Numbered from the stretch's first letter, positions 10,583 through 18,657 are shown. The stretch is DNA of 20,000 nucleotides from Eimeria necatrix (GCF_000499385.1 NW_013654801.1:1150-21149), one strand, 5' to 3'. A program made the numbers and translations. Notes: generated from the sequence alone by a model not told the origin.

Positions 10583-10975
10583 TCAGGAACTCACTAGCAA
10601 CTGGGTCAAGCGGCTGTCAATTTGCTGCTGCTGTTTTTTGTTACATTTGTGCTGCAGCTGATCACTATCTTCTGCTGCTGCTGCTGCTGCTGCTGCAGCT
10701 GCAGCTGCTGCTGCTGTAGCTGCTGCAGCGAGAACTGTTGCGGGTTTTGTTGCTGCAGCGTCGCCCGCCTTGGCTTCTGCTGCTTGGAAACGGCACATGG
10801 GAATACAGAGCCGCTGCTGCTGCTGCTGCCGCTGCTGCTGCTGCTGCCGCTGCAGCAGCTGCTGCTGCTGCCCTGCAGCAGCTGCTGCTGCTGCTTGTCT
10901 TGTGAACCTAAGGCAGCATGCGGCCCCACGAGCCGGCAAATAGGCGGCGTGCACTTAGCTTCGCTCCCAGCGCCC
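10583..10975 (-). other. CAG-sense region upstream of the minus-strand gene; possible extra exon
   Basis: The sense strand is rich in CAG/CAA. One frame is open to LQHKCNKKQQQQIDSRLTQLL and is then followed by GTGAGT, a perfect donor (phase 0), at about 10594-10589. A phase-0 acceptor (atgatgcag) stands at 10510. Splicing would skip the MAVLRC start and join RLTQLL to AEHAAARRLELL. No in-frame ATG for this exon is visible, so the true 5' end is unresolved. Confidence 0.35.
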
Positions 10976-10978
10976 TGA

Positions 10979-11019
10979 ACTCTAAACCCTAAACCCTAAA
11001 CCCTAAACCCTAAACCCTA
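10979..11019. repeat. Telomere-like AAACCCT tandem repeat between divergent genes
   Basis: About five copies of AAACCCT lie in the intergenic region between the minus-strand locus (5' end about 10.6-10.95 kb) and the plus-strand GTPase gene. The orientation is the same as in the 1.5-2.1 kb blocks. Confidence 0.95.
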
Positions 11020-11334
11020 GTTCAATCGGGAGCCCCAGCGCACGCACTCCGACGGGGCTGCATGCGCGGAAAACTACAAAAATAAGAATTAAAAAACAAT
11101 TCAAACTTAAAACTCTGCAGTCTGCTGCTTCAAGCGAGCAGCCCACACAAACTGCAGCAGCAGGATCGACAGCAGCAGCTGCTGCAGCAGCTGCAGCAGC
11201 AGCGCGCTCGCCGATCTTCACCGAAACCGAGCTTAAATCCCTTTATTGAATTATTTAATTAATTATAAATACATTTTTAATTCTTTTGAGCTGCTCAAGA
11301 GGCTCCAGCTGCCGCTCTGCGCCTCAGAAGGGCC
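11020..11334. other. Divergent intergenic region
   Basis: An AT-rich stretch (11240-11285, TTAATTAATTATAAATAC) and a short CAG/CTG inverted run (11165-11200) lie between two gene starts pointing away from each other. Promoters for both genes should lie in 10980-11612. I cannot point to a single start element. Confidence 0.4.
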
Positions 11335-11605
11335 CCAAATCGCTGTGGGGGCCCCCCAGTACCCTCTGGCTCTGCAAGAAACCCCCATAACCTGGGGCCC
11401 CAGGGGCCCCCAACCCCAACCCCAGGGCCACCTAGGGGCCCCCGGGGGCCCCCTGCTGCGTGGGGGGCCCCTGGGGGCCCCCTGGTTACTTTAGGGCCTC
11501 TGGGATTCCCGGGGGCCCCGGGGGGCCCCTGGGGGCCCTGGGGGGCCCTCAGCCCACGGGGGGCCCCCAGGGGCCCCAGGGGTTGACTAGAAGGGGGGCC
11601 CCTAG
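11335..11605. repeat. GGGGCCCC-rich palindromic minisatellite
   Basis: At least a dozen GGGGCCCC-type cores, spaced roughly 9-25 bases apart by C/T/A-containing linkers, end only a few bases before the ATG of the plus-strand GTPase gene. Each core is self-complementary and each strand carries G-runs, so hairpins or quadruplexes are possible. Reading it as protein gives a collagen-like Gly-Pro pattern on the minus strand, which I treat as an artefact. Confidence 0.85.
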
Positions 11606-11612
11606 AGCAAAG

Positions 11613-11765
11613 ATGGGGCTTCCCTTGGGTCTTGCGAGATGCACTGCAGCAGCAGGAAGAGCTGCAGCAGCAGCAGCAGCAACAGGTGCTGCTGCTGCTG
11701 CTGCAGCTGTGAGGATGTCGCCGAGTCGTGTTGCTGCTGCTTCTTTTTCTACAGCTGCCCGAAAT

Positions 11766-11797
<32 letters not shown>

Positions 11798-12019
11798 GAG
11801 AGCAGCCACACCACCTGAAGCAGCAACGGCAGAAACAGCAGCTGCAGCAACAGCAACAAAAGCAGCACGAGCAGCAGCAAAAGAAGCAGCAGCAGCACGA
11901 GCAGCAGCAGCAGCAGCACCTGCTGCACCTCGTTTCTTCATGGCTCGCCCCTTTATTTCTCTCCTTGGAGACGCTGAACCAGCAGAAGCAGAGGCCGACT
12001 GGCTCAACCCCCAACTGGT

Positions 12020-12067
<48 letters not shown>

Positions 12068-12171
12068 ACGCTTCTGCTGCTCCATCTGCTGCTGCTGCTG
12101 CTATGGCTTTCGTGGGCATGGGATGTGCTGCTAAAAATCTGATGCAGACAGCGCATGCAGCAGCAGCAAAA

Positions 12172-12209
<38 letters not shown>

Positions 12210-12443
12210 GCTGCACTTCTGCAGCAGCAGCAGCAGCATCCAGATACTGCCTCAGCAGCAACAGCAGCAACAGCAGCAACAGCAGCTGCTGCTGTGCTGC
12301 TGCTGCTGCTGATGCTTGTGTTTGTTTTGCTTTCTTTTGTCGCGTTGCTGGAAGCGCTGTGGGGTTCCCCTTCTCCTGTAGTTGCTGCTGCTGCTGTTGC
12401 TGCTGCTGCTTCGGACACACACCTGCTGCTGCTGTTACTGCTC

Positions 12444-12474
<31 letters not shown>

Positions 12475-12577
12475 AGCAGTCGTATTCTTCTTTTCTCTTT
12501 CGGCAGCCAATTGCTGCTCACCCAGTCATCGTCGCCCAAACGATCCACCGCCTCCCCCGCAGACCTCCCCCGCAGGT

Positions 12578-12616
<39 letters not shown>

Positions 12617-12782
12617 CTGTTGCTGCTGCTGCTTTGTGCTGCAGCAAGACCCTTGTCCTTCTGCTGAGAGCTGTGGAGAGCTTCTCTCTGCAGAATCAGC
12701 AGCAGCAGCGGGTGCTGCAGTTGCTGCTGCAGCAGCTGCGTCGCTGGGGGGGCAGTTGGCCAGTCTACTACTTGCTGCCTTC

Positions 12783-12826
<44 letters not shown>

Positions 12827-12970
12827 AGGTTGCTTTTGTGGGCCACTCCAACTGCGGAAAGTCCAGCCTCATCAACGGCCTCCTTTTTGGCCGCGAGGTC
12901 GCCAGGACCAGCAGAACTGCAGTCAGCTTGCTGCTGCCATTGCTGCTGCTGCTGTGGCTGCTGCTGCTGC

Positions 12971-13005
<35 letters not shown>

Positions 13006-13163
13006 TGGCTGCTGCTGCTGCTGCTGTGGCTGCAGGTTGACGTGTTCAGATGCTCATTTGTGCAGCGCAGCTGCTGTTGCAGCAGCTGCTGCCGTTGTAG
13101 TTGATGCCGCTGCTGCATTTGCTGCTGCCGCATTTGCTGCTGCTGCACTTGCTGTTCCTGCAT

Positions 13164-13208
<45 letters not shown>

Positions 13209-13309
13209 GCTTCAAGGGCCGCACTCGCCACTTGTTTTTGTTTGAGTTGGGCTCCCGCTTGACGCTCGTCGACTTGCCGGGCTACGGATTTGCAAAAGTG
13301 GATCCTGTA

Positions 13310-13383
<74 letters not shown>

Positions 13384-13677
13384 CTGTTGCTCGTGTCACT
13401 GCTGATTTTGTCGCAGCCGCTGCTGCTGCTCGTGTTGTTGCTACTGTTGCCGCTGCCGCTGCTGTTTTGGTTGATGCTGCTGCTGCTGCTGCTTTTCTTG
13501 CTGTTGCTGCTGCTGGTCTTGTCCCTGCTGCTGCTCTTGCTGCTGCTGGTGCTCTTGTTGCTGCTGCTGCTTTCGCTGTTGCTGCTTTTCTCGTTGCTGC
13601 TGCTGCTGCTGCTAGGGCTTTTTTCGAAGTGTTCTTGCTTCTGCTGCTGGACTCCTGGGTGCTGCTGCTTACGGCTT

Positions 13678-13708
<31 letters not shown>

Positions 13709-14158
13709 TCTGATGTTGCTGCTGTTTTTGATACTGCTAATTCTGCTGTTTTGGCTGCTGCTGCGGCTGCTGCAGCTGCCAATGAAGTAGCTGCTGCTGC
13801 TGCGTCTGAAGGCAAAGATCTTGCTGCTGTCTTTTGCTCCCGTCGTAATATTGTGCTGCTGCTGCTGCTGCTGCTGCTGCTGCAGCTGCTGAAGCGCGAC
13901 TGGGCGGTTTTGGTGGAGGAATATTTGCAGAGATCTACACAGTAATGGACACTGCTGCTGCTGCTGCTGCTATGTTTGCTGCTGCATCTGCTGCTATGTT
14001 TGCTGCTGCGTCTGCTGCTGCTGCTGCTGAATTTGCTGCTACTGCAGCGGCTGGGTTTCCACTGGGCCTGCTGGAGTTGCTGCTGCACTTGTTGCTGTAG
14101 CACTTGCTGCTGCTGCCCGTGCCTTGCTGCTGCGGCATCAGCTGCTGCTGTGCTACCA

Positions 14159-14199
<41 letters not shown>

Positions 14200-14396
14200 G
14201 TGCAGGCTGCGTTTAGTTCTTTGTCTTGTTGATGCTGCTGCTGGCGTGCGGCAGCAAGACTTGGAAATGTGGCGGCTGCTGCTGGAGAACAAAAAGCCTT
14301 TTGTTGTTGCAGTCACCAAAGTGGATTTGCTCTCTGTACGCTGCTGCTGCTGCTGCTGCTGTTACTGTTGCTGCTGCTGCTGCTGCTGCTGTTACT

Positions 14397-14432
<36 letters not shown>

Positions 14433-14462
14433 ACTGTTGCTGCTGCTGCTGCTGCTGTTACT

Positions 14463-14495
<33 letters not shown>

Positions 14496-14853
14496 TGTGC
14501 GAGGCTGTTCCCCATTCTTCGTCTCCGTGAATTTCCACTTGTCGCTGCTGCTGCTGCTTTTGCTGCTGCTGCTGCTGCTGCGGGTGTGCTGCTAGGCTTT
14601 TGAGCTACACCACTTCATGCTGCGACTGCAGCAGCAGCTGCTGCTGCAGCAGCAGCAAGAGCAAGTGCTGCAGCCAGTCGCGTTTGCTGTTTCTGCTAAG
14701 CAAGACTTGGGGCTAAACGAGCTCCGCTGCTTCCTTGCTGCTCATACTGCCCCTAAACAGCCTGCTGCTGCTGCTGCTGCTGCTGCTGGAAAGCAGCAGA
14801 AGCAAGCAGCAGCAGCAGCAGCAGCCGCTGCTGCCAGAACAACCAAACTATGA
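11613..14853 (+). CDS. engB: EngB/YihA/YsxC-family ribosome-assembly GTPase, organelle-type, seven exons
   Basis: My model joins 11613-12017, 12507-12575, 12829-12921, 13217-13306, 13886-13941, 14206-14335 and 14596-14853: 1,101 nt, 366 residues. All six introns are GT-AG. Only the fifth splits a codon; the others are phase 0. Every junction falls where the family alignment needs it: RRPPPQ/VAFVGHSNCGKSS, TSRTA/GRTRHLF, AKVDP/LLKRDW, QRSTQ/LRLVLCLVDA. G1 is G163-S170, G2 about T185-T192, G3 is D208LPG with the family signature DLPGYGFAKV, G4 is T275KVD and G5 is S314AK. Family members bind GTP and help mature the large ribosomal subunit; eukaryotic copies work in mitochondria or plastids. Residues 1-135 form an Ala-rich basic extension (RMSPSRVAAASFSTAARN at 34-51), presumably a targeting presequence. 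The C-terminus carries Gln and Ala runs. Exons 2-7 are firm. Exon 1 and its start are likely but less certain; an extra exon near 12100-12300 is possible. Confidence 0.92.
13307..13885 (+). other. Intron 4 of the EngB-like gene (CTG-rich)
   Basis: The largest intron (579 nt), made almost entirely of CTG/TTG/CTC triplets. The donor is GTATGC after GATCCT. The acceptor is ctgctgcag before CTGCTGAAGCGCGACTGG. Frames stay open through most of it and give poly-Leu, poly-Cys or poly-Ala, which can mislead gene finders. The GTPase alignment requires its removal. A second acceptor (gaag before CGCGAC) would shorten the protein by three residues and fits the family spacing less well. Confidence 0.8.
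14341..14495 (+). repeat. Higher-order CTG/TTACTG repeat in intron 6
   Basis: CTG runs are punctuated by GTTACTGTTG at about 14361, 14391, 14430 and 14458, giving a larger unit of about 28-39 bases. It lies wholly inside the last intron (14336-14595) of the EngB-like gene. Confidence 0.8.
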
Positions 14854-15290
14854 AACCAGCCTTTGATAGAGCTCAAGAGAAAACTGAAGCTGCTGCTAAT
14901 GCTGCTGCTGTTGCTGCTGCTGCTGGTGGTTCGTAAATGGCACGACTTAATAAAAAAAGGCAGTCAACGTTTCGGGTTCGCGGGGGAGATCAGGCTTGCA
15001 TTAATTTGAAAAGAATTGTTTAATTTCTAATTAATTTACAATTCATAAAAAGATGTAAATAAAGGATTAGAAAATAAAGAACTCCATTCCTGACAAACTG
15101 AAGTGAATTGAAGGTCAACTCTTATTGATAAAGCGCTTCAGCCAGCCACACGAGCAGCAGCAAACAAGCCATGGACAAACAGAAGCAAAGACCATTTATT
15201 TCAAAGACAATTAGAGACAAAAAGAAATAATTTACTTTTCATTTGACACAATTGATCGGCCAAAGAGACAAGCGAAAGAACCGCCAGCGC
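14854..15290. other. 3' flank of the EngB-like gene, no gene seen
   Basis: A short CTG run (14889-14923) is followed by AT-rich sequence with several AATAAA-like signals (about 14949, 15057 and 15074) that could serve polyadenylation of the plus-strand gene. No coding segment is supported. Confidence 0.5.
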
Positions 15291-15340
15291 GAGGTGTACG
15301 TACACCCCAGCACGCCTCCCGAGGTGTACGTACACCTCAG
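15291..15340. promoter_or_regulatory. Two exact GGTGTACGTACACC palindromes 30 bp apart
   Basis: Both copies carry the 14-base self-complementary core, preceded by GA and followed by CCAG or TCAG, at 15291-15310 and 15321-15340. The exact 30-base spacing suggests a local duplication or a paired site. The central GTAC resembles the core reported for some ApiAP2 factors; that link is inference. Confidence 0.6.
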
Positions 15341-15526
15341 CTGCTTCCGCCTTTGCTGCAGCAGCAAACGCGCGCCGCCGGCCGAGTGCAGCAGAAATCG
15401 CCTTTGTTGGACTTATAAATCCTTAAATTGTTTTAATTCATAATCCATTTGATTTATAAATCCTTTTATTCTTTTAATTGCCAGTTTCCCTTCTTTCTGG
15501 TGTCTGGAAGCAGCCCCCGGAGCGCT
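15341..15526. other. Non-coding spacer with AT-rich direct repeat
   Basis: A TTTATAAATCCTT(A/T)-type segment occurs twice (15412-15426 and 15453-15468), with TTTTAATT after each. No coding potential is seen. Confidence 0.4.
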
Positions 15527-15545
15527 GCGGTGTACGTACACCCCA
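15527..15545. promoter_or_regulatory. Exact GGTGTACGTACACC palindrome
   Basis: The 14-base core is followed by CCA, in the same sequence context as the copies at 15.3 kb. Confidence 0.6.
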
Positions 15546-15732
15546 AGAGCCACTGCGCGGCGATTCCAAAACGGCAAAGACCTTTTGCAAACTCTTGCAC
15601 ACAATGCATGCAAAAGAAAGAAAAGTGCAGCGCATGCATGCAGGCTCAGGCAAAGACAGCCGGAATTATTCTTTTCACACTTCGGCTTCGTGCTGGTTCG
15701 GTTGTCATACATATACATATATAAATATCGAC

Positions 15733-15952
15733 GAAACATAAATATAAATATAAATATAAATATAAGTATAAATATAAATATAAATATAAGTATAAATATA
15801 AATATAAATATATATATAAATATAAATATAAATATAAATATATGGATATAAATATAGATATAAATATAGATATAAATATAAATATAAATATAAATATAGA
15901 TATAAATATAAATATAAATATAAATATATATATAAATATAAATATAAATATG
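15733..15952. repeat. (TATAAA)n hexamer array
   Basis: A 220-base AT-only array of TATAAA with regular variants (TATAAG, TATAGA, TATATA). It is immediately flanked by GC-richer unique sequence. On the minus strand it reads as Tyr-Ile or Tyr-Leu strings, which I do not regard as coding. Confidence 0.95.
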
Positions 15953-16144
15953 TCGGGGATACATACAGCTGCTCGGGGTTGTTAATGCATGCGCATGCAC
16001 AACGCGGCGCCATTTCTCTCTCCTGATAAAACTAATTAATTTAAAACACTTTTAAATTAATTAATTTTATTTAAATCGTTTTAAACTATTTATTTCCTCA
16101 ACCCATTTCATAAACGCTTTCACGAGAGACACAAACAGCAGCTG

Positions 16145-16378
16145 CATGCAGCAGCAGCTGTTCCGTGGGCGCCGTGCATGCATGCAAGTGCATGCATGCA
16201 TGCAAAGGCATGCATGCAAGTGCATGCATGCAAACGCATGCATGCAAGTGCATGCACGCAGGCGCACGCATGCAAACGCATGCATGCAGAAACGCATGCA
16301 ACAGCAAGCGCATGCATGCAGTGCATGCAGCAGCAAGCGCATGCATGCAGCGCATGCATGCATGCATGCATGCTGCAG
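16145..16378. repeat. TGCATGCA array 1
   Basis: Dense overlapping TGCATGCA motifs, many in a unit of about 18 bases close to GTGCATGCATGCAAACGC, alternate with CAGCAGCAAGCGCATGCATGCA. TGCATGC is a known binding sequence of ApiAP2-domain factors in Plasmodium and related parasites. Translations give His-Ala-Cys-Met strings and are artefacts. Confidence 0.85.
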
Positions 16379-16515
16379 CACAAGAAGGCAACTGCATTGC
16401 GGGGAGCGGTGGTAAATATATTTATATAGAATATGTAATTAAGCATTTTTGGGAATTGCATTTCGCTTCTGAAATCAACATTTCAAAACTCCACGAGCAT
16501 CCGTAATAACAACAC

Positions 16516-16661
16516 CATGCATGCACGCATGCATGCACCCATGCATGCATGCATGCATGCATGCACGCATGCATGCACCCATGCATGCATGCATGCATGC
16601 ACCCATGCATGCATGCATGCACGCACGCATGCATGCATGCATGCATGCATGCATGCGTGTG
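16516..16661. repeat. TGCATGCA array 2
   Basis: A near-continuous (TGCA)n-type array with ACGCATGCATGCACCC interruptions every 16-28 bases. It is purer than array 1 and lies about 140 bases from it. Every unit is palindromic, so long hairpins can form. Confidence 0.9.
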
Positions 16662-16755
16662 GTGATAATAAGAATGCATGCGCGTGTCTCTGTCGCCTGG
16701 GGAAAGAAAGAAAGAAAGAGAAAGAAGAGCGGATGGGTTTGCCGAGTGGCCCGCT

Positions 16756-16824
16756 GAGGTGTACAGACAGCTGCGGTGTACAGGCCTGTGGGGTGTACAG
16801 GCAGCTGGGGTGTACGTACACCGC
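16756..16824. promoter_or_regulatory. Cluster of one full and three half GGTGTAC sites
   Basis: GGTGTACAG half sites at about 16758, 16774 and 16791 are separated by 16-17 bases. A complete GGTGTACGTACACC follows at about 16808-16821, after CAGCTGG. The regular spacing suggests a duplicated element. Confidence 0.6.
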
Positions 16825-17035
16825 GAAAACGCCCACAACTCGTTTCTTTTGCTTTTCACTTTCGACCACAACCTGCGATTTCCCGGACTTTAAAAACAAC
16901 TCAAAATTCACAAATGATTTATTTGAATGCATTGAAGATGCAACAACGCATGCAGCCCGCTGCTGCTGCTGCTGCTGCTGCTGCGGCGCTGCTTCGCGAG
17001 GACTTCAGAGGGGCTCTTGGGATCATTTTATTGCT
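16825..17035. other. Spacer with short CTG run
   Basis: Ordinary AT-leaning sequence with (CTG)7 at about 16960-16983. A short mixed open frame ends within it but has no recognisable features. Confidence 0.35.
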
Positions 17036-17146
17036 CTTTTAATTGCATTCAATTCCGCTTTTTAATTGCATTTAATTCACTTTTTAATTGCATTTAATGC
17101 GCTTTTTAATTGCATTTAATTGCACTTCAATTGCATCTCAATTGCG
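17036..17146. repeat. 22-bp tandem repeat, five copies
   Basis: Units close to CTTTTTAATTGCATTTAATT plus two variable bases start at 17036, 17058, 17080, 17102 and about 17125. The period is 22 bases for the first four and 23 for the last, which is the most diverged. The array runs directly into the 239-bp duplication. Confidence 0.9.
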
Positions 17147-17623
17147 CTTTCAACGGCGGCACTGCAGCGCAGCAGCGCCGGCCCCCGCAGCTGCTGCTGC
17201 TGCAGCGCCGCTGCAGCAGCGCTGCAGCAGCGCAGCAGCAGCGCTGCTGCTGCTGCAGCGCCGCTGCAGCAGCGCTGCAGCAGCAACCAGGGACAAGCAG
17301 CAGCAAATAAACAAAGAAAACCATTCAAACAAAACTCCAAATGCTGCTAACCAACCCCAGGGCTCTCCAGCTGCTTCCTGCTGGGCTTTCAACGGCGGCA
17401 CTGCAGCGCAGCAGCGCCGGCCCCCGCAGCTGCTGCTGCTGCAGCGCCGCTGCAGCAGCGCTGCAGCAGCGCAGCAGCAGCGCTGCTGCTGCTGCAGCGC
17501 CGCTGCAGCAGCGCTGCAGCAGCAACCAGGGACAAGCAGCAGCAAATAAACAAAGAAAACCATTCAAACAAAACTCCAAATGCTGCTAACCAACCCCAGG
17601 GCTCTCCAGCTGCTTCCTGCTGC
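17146..17623. repeat. Perfect 239-bp tandem duplication
   Basis: 17146-17384 and 17385-17623 appear identical. Each copy starts GCTTTCAACGGCGGCACTG, passes through a CAG/CTG-rich palindromic stretch, and ends with AAATAAACAAAGAAAACC and CTCCAGCTGCTTCCTGCTG. I saw no mismatch by eye. Identity implies a recent event or an assembly duplication. Confidence 0.92.
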
Positions 17624-17738
17624 CAGCAGCAGCAGCAACTGCAGCAAAACGAACCAACAAGTGCAGTTGCTGCGCCGCATGCATGCAGCCCCAATAAGAG
17701 CCTCCCGCGCCTCGCTTTGCTCACTGACACCCCACACG

Positions 17739-17758
17739 CAGCAGCAGCAGCAGCAGCA

Positions 17759-17790
<32 letters not shown>
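17739..17790. repeat. (CAG)7(CTG)10 inverted repeat
   Basis: Seven CAG units join ten CTG units without a spacer, a perfect self-complementary structure of at least 42 bases. Most triplet tracts in this window are of one orientation only, so this hairpin stands out. Confidence 0.85.
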
Positions 17791-17977
17791 AACGCGGGCA
17801 AGTGCTTGCTTCTTCGCAAACGCGTGTGCACTTAAAGTTGAATTATTTGCCAACAAACAAAACCCAATTTAAATAAACTCGAGCCAGCACCTCCGGCGTT
17901 GCATGCATGCATGCACTCTTTTGGGGCCTTTGCCTGTTTTAATTGAAACTTAATGCAAATACAAGCGAGAAATATAA

Positions 17978-18219
17978 TTAAATGTAATAAACAAAACAAA
18001 TGCATCTTTGCGAAAGGAAGAATGGCAGACTCCGTGCATGCAGTTCAGGTGTACGTACACCCCAACTGCAGCTGCCAGCCCGCCCTCCGGTGAGGCCTTG
18101 CTGCTGCTGCTGCTGCTGTTCTCGAAAACGTTGTTGCTGCTGTTGCTGCTGCTGCTGCTCCTGCTCTTGCTGCTGTTGCATCTGTTGAACTTGAATCACC
18201 CCCTGCGGGTTCTCCTGCC

Positions 18220-18259
<40 letters not shown>
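17978..18259 (-). CDS. Possible 3'-terminal Gln-rich exon
   Basis: On the minus strand the frame is open from 18259 and, after a Gln/Ser run, reads ENPQGVIQVQQM, two Gln/Glu-rich stretches around RFRE, then GLTGGRAGSCSWGVRTPELH and a stop at 17978. The mixed Gln/Glu/Arg content and CAG/CAA mixture look coding. It could be the last exon of the gene at 18449-19984. However, the part before the stop crosses a GGTGTACGTACACC palindrome, which is elsewhere mostly non-coding. The splice to the next exon is not resolved. Confidence 0.35.
18047..18064. promoter_or_regulatory. Exact GGTGTACGTACACC palindrome
   Basis: A complete core with flanking CA and CCA, 12 bases from a TGCATGCAG motif at about 18033. 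It is the rightmost copy in the window. Confidence 0.6.
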
Positions 18260-18260
<1 letters not shown>

Positions 18261-18448
18261 CAGAGCTGCAGAGGGCCGCCGCAGCTGCTGCTGAGTGTTG
18301 TGTCAAGCTGCTGCTGCTGATTCCAGCATGCTGCTGCTGCTGCTGCTGCTGCTGCCGCGGACGCTGCTGTGAAACGCTTCGGTGCTGATCTTTGCACTGC
18401 TGCTGTTGCTGCTGCAGCGAGAGCAGCAGCAGCCACTGCTGCTGCTGC

Positions 18449-18618
18449 TCAGCCCGCCTCGCCCACTGCACTATCTGCAGCAGCAGCTGCTGCTCTTGCT
18501 GCAGCAGCAGCAGCAGCAGCTAAGCGAACCTCCAACGTGTTGCTCTTCTCTTTAGTACTGCAAGTGTGGGGCCCCTCAGCTGCGGGGGGGTCCCCAGAAT
18601 CACTAAAAGCTGCTTCAC

Positions 18619-18657
<39 letters not shown>

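Noticed and set aside
11295..12014. Minus-strand frame with collagen-like Gly-Pro-Ala pattern and Cys/Ser runs
   Set aside because: It is the reverse reading of the GGGGCCCC minisatellite and of exon 1 of the plus-strand GTPase; no independent coding signal.
12100..12300. Possible extra exon (MAFVGMGCAAKNLMQTAH)
   Set aside because: It would fit between exons 1 and 2, but no clean splice pair was found and the family does not need it.
12657..12828. In-frame upstream coding extension of the P-loop exon (AVESFSLQNQQQQRVLQLL and onward)
   Set aside because: Joining exon 2 (ending RLPRRPPPQ) directly to VAFVGHSN reproduces the usual LP..PEVAFVGRSN spacing, so this stretch is better read as intron 2. 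An alternative transcript cannot be excluded.
13309..13713. Poly-Leu frame that looks like many transmembrane segments
   Set aside because: It is intron 4 of the EngB-like gene; the GTPase alignment requires its removal.
15705..16013. Tyr-Ile or Tyr-Leu repeat frames resembling membrane proteins
   Set aside because: Translation of the (TATAAA)n array only.
16067..16871. His-Ala-Cys-Met repeat 'proteins' on both strands
   Set aside because: They are direct translations of TGCATGCA arrays, open in several frames at once, with no flanking coding sequence.
17389..17856. Minus-strand Ala-rich frame through the duplicated unit
   Set aside because: Mostly poly-Ala and poly-Cys from CAG/CTG, and it depends on the repeat copy; no conserved segment seen.
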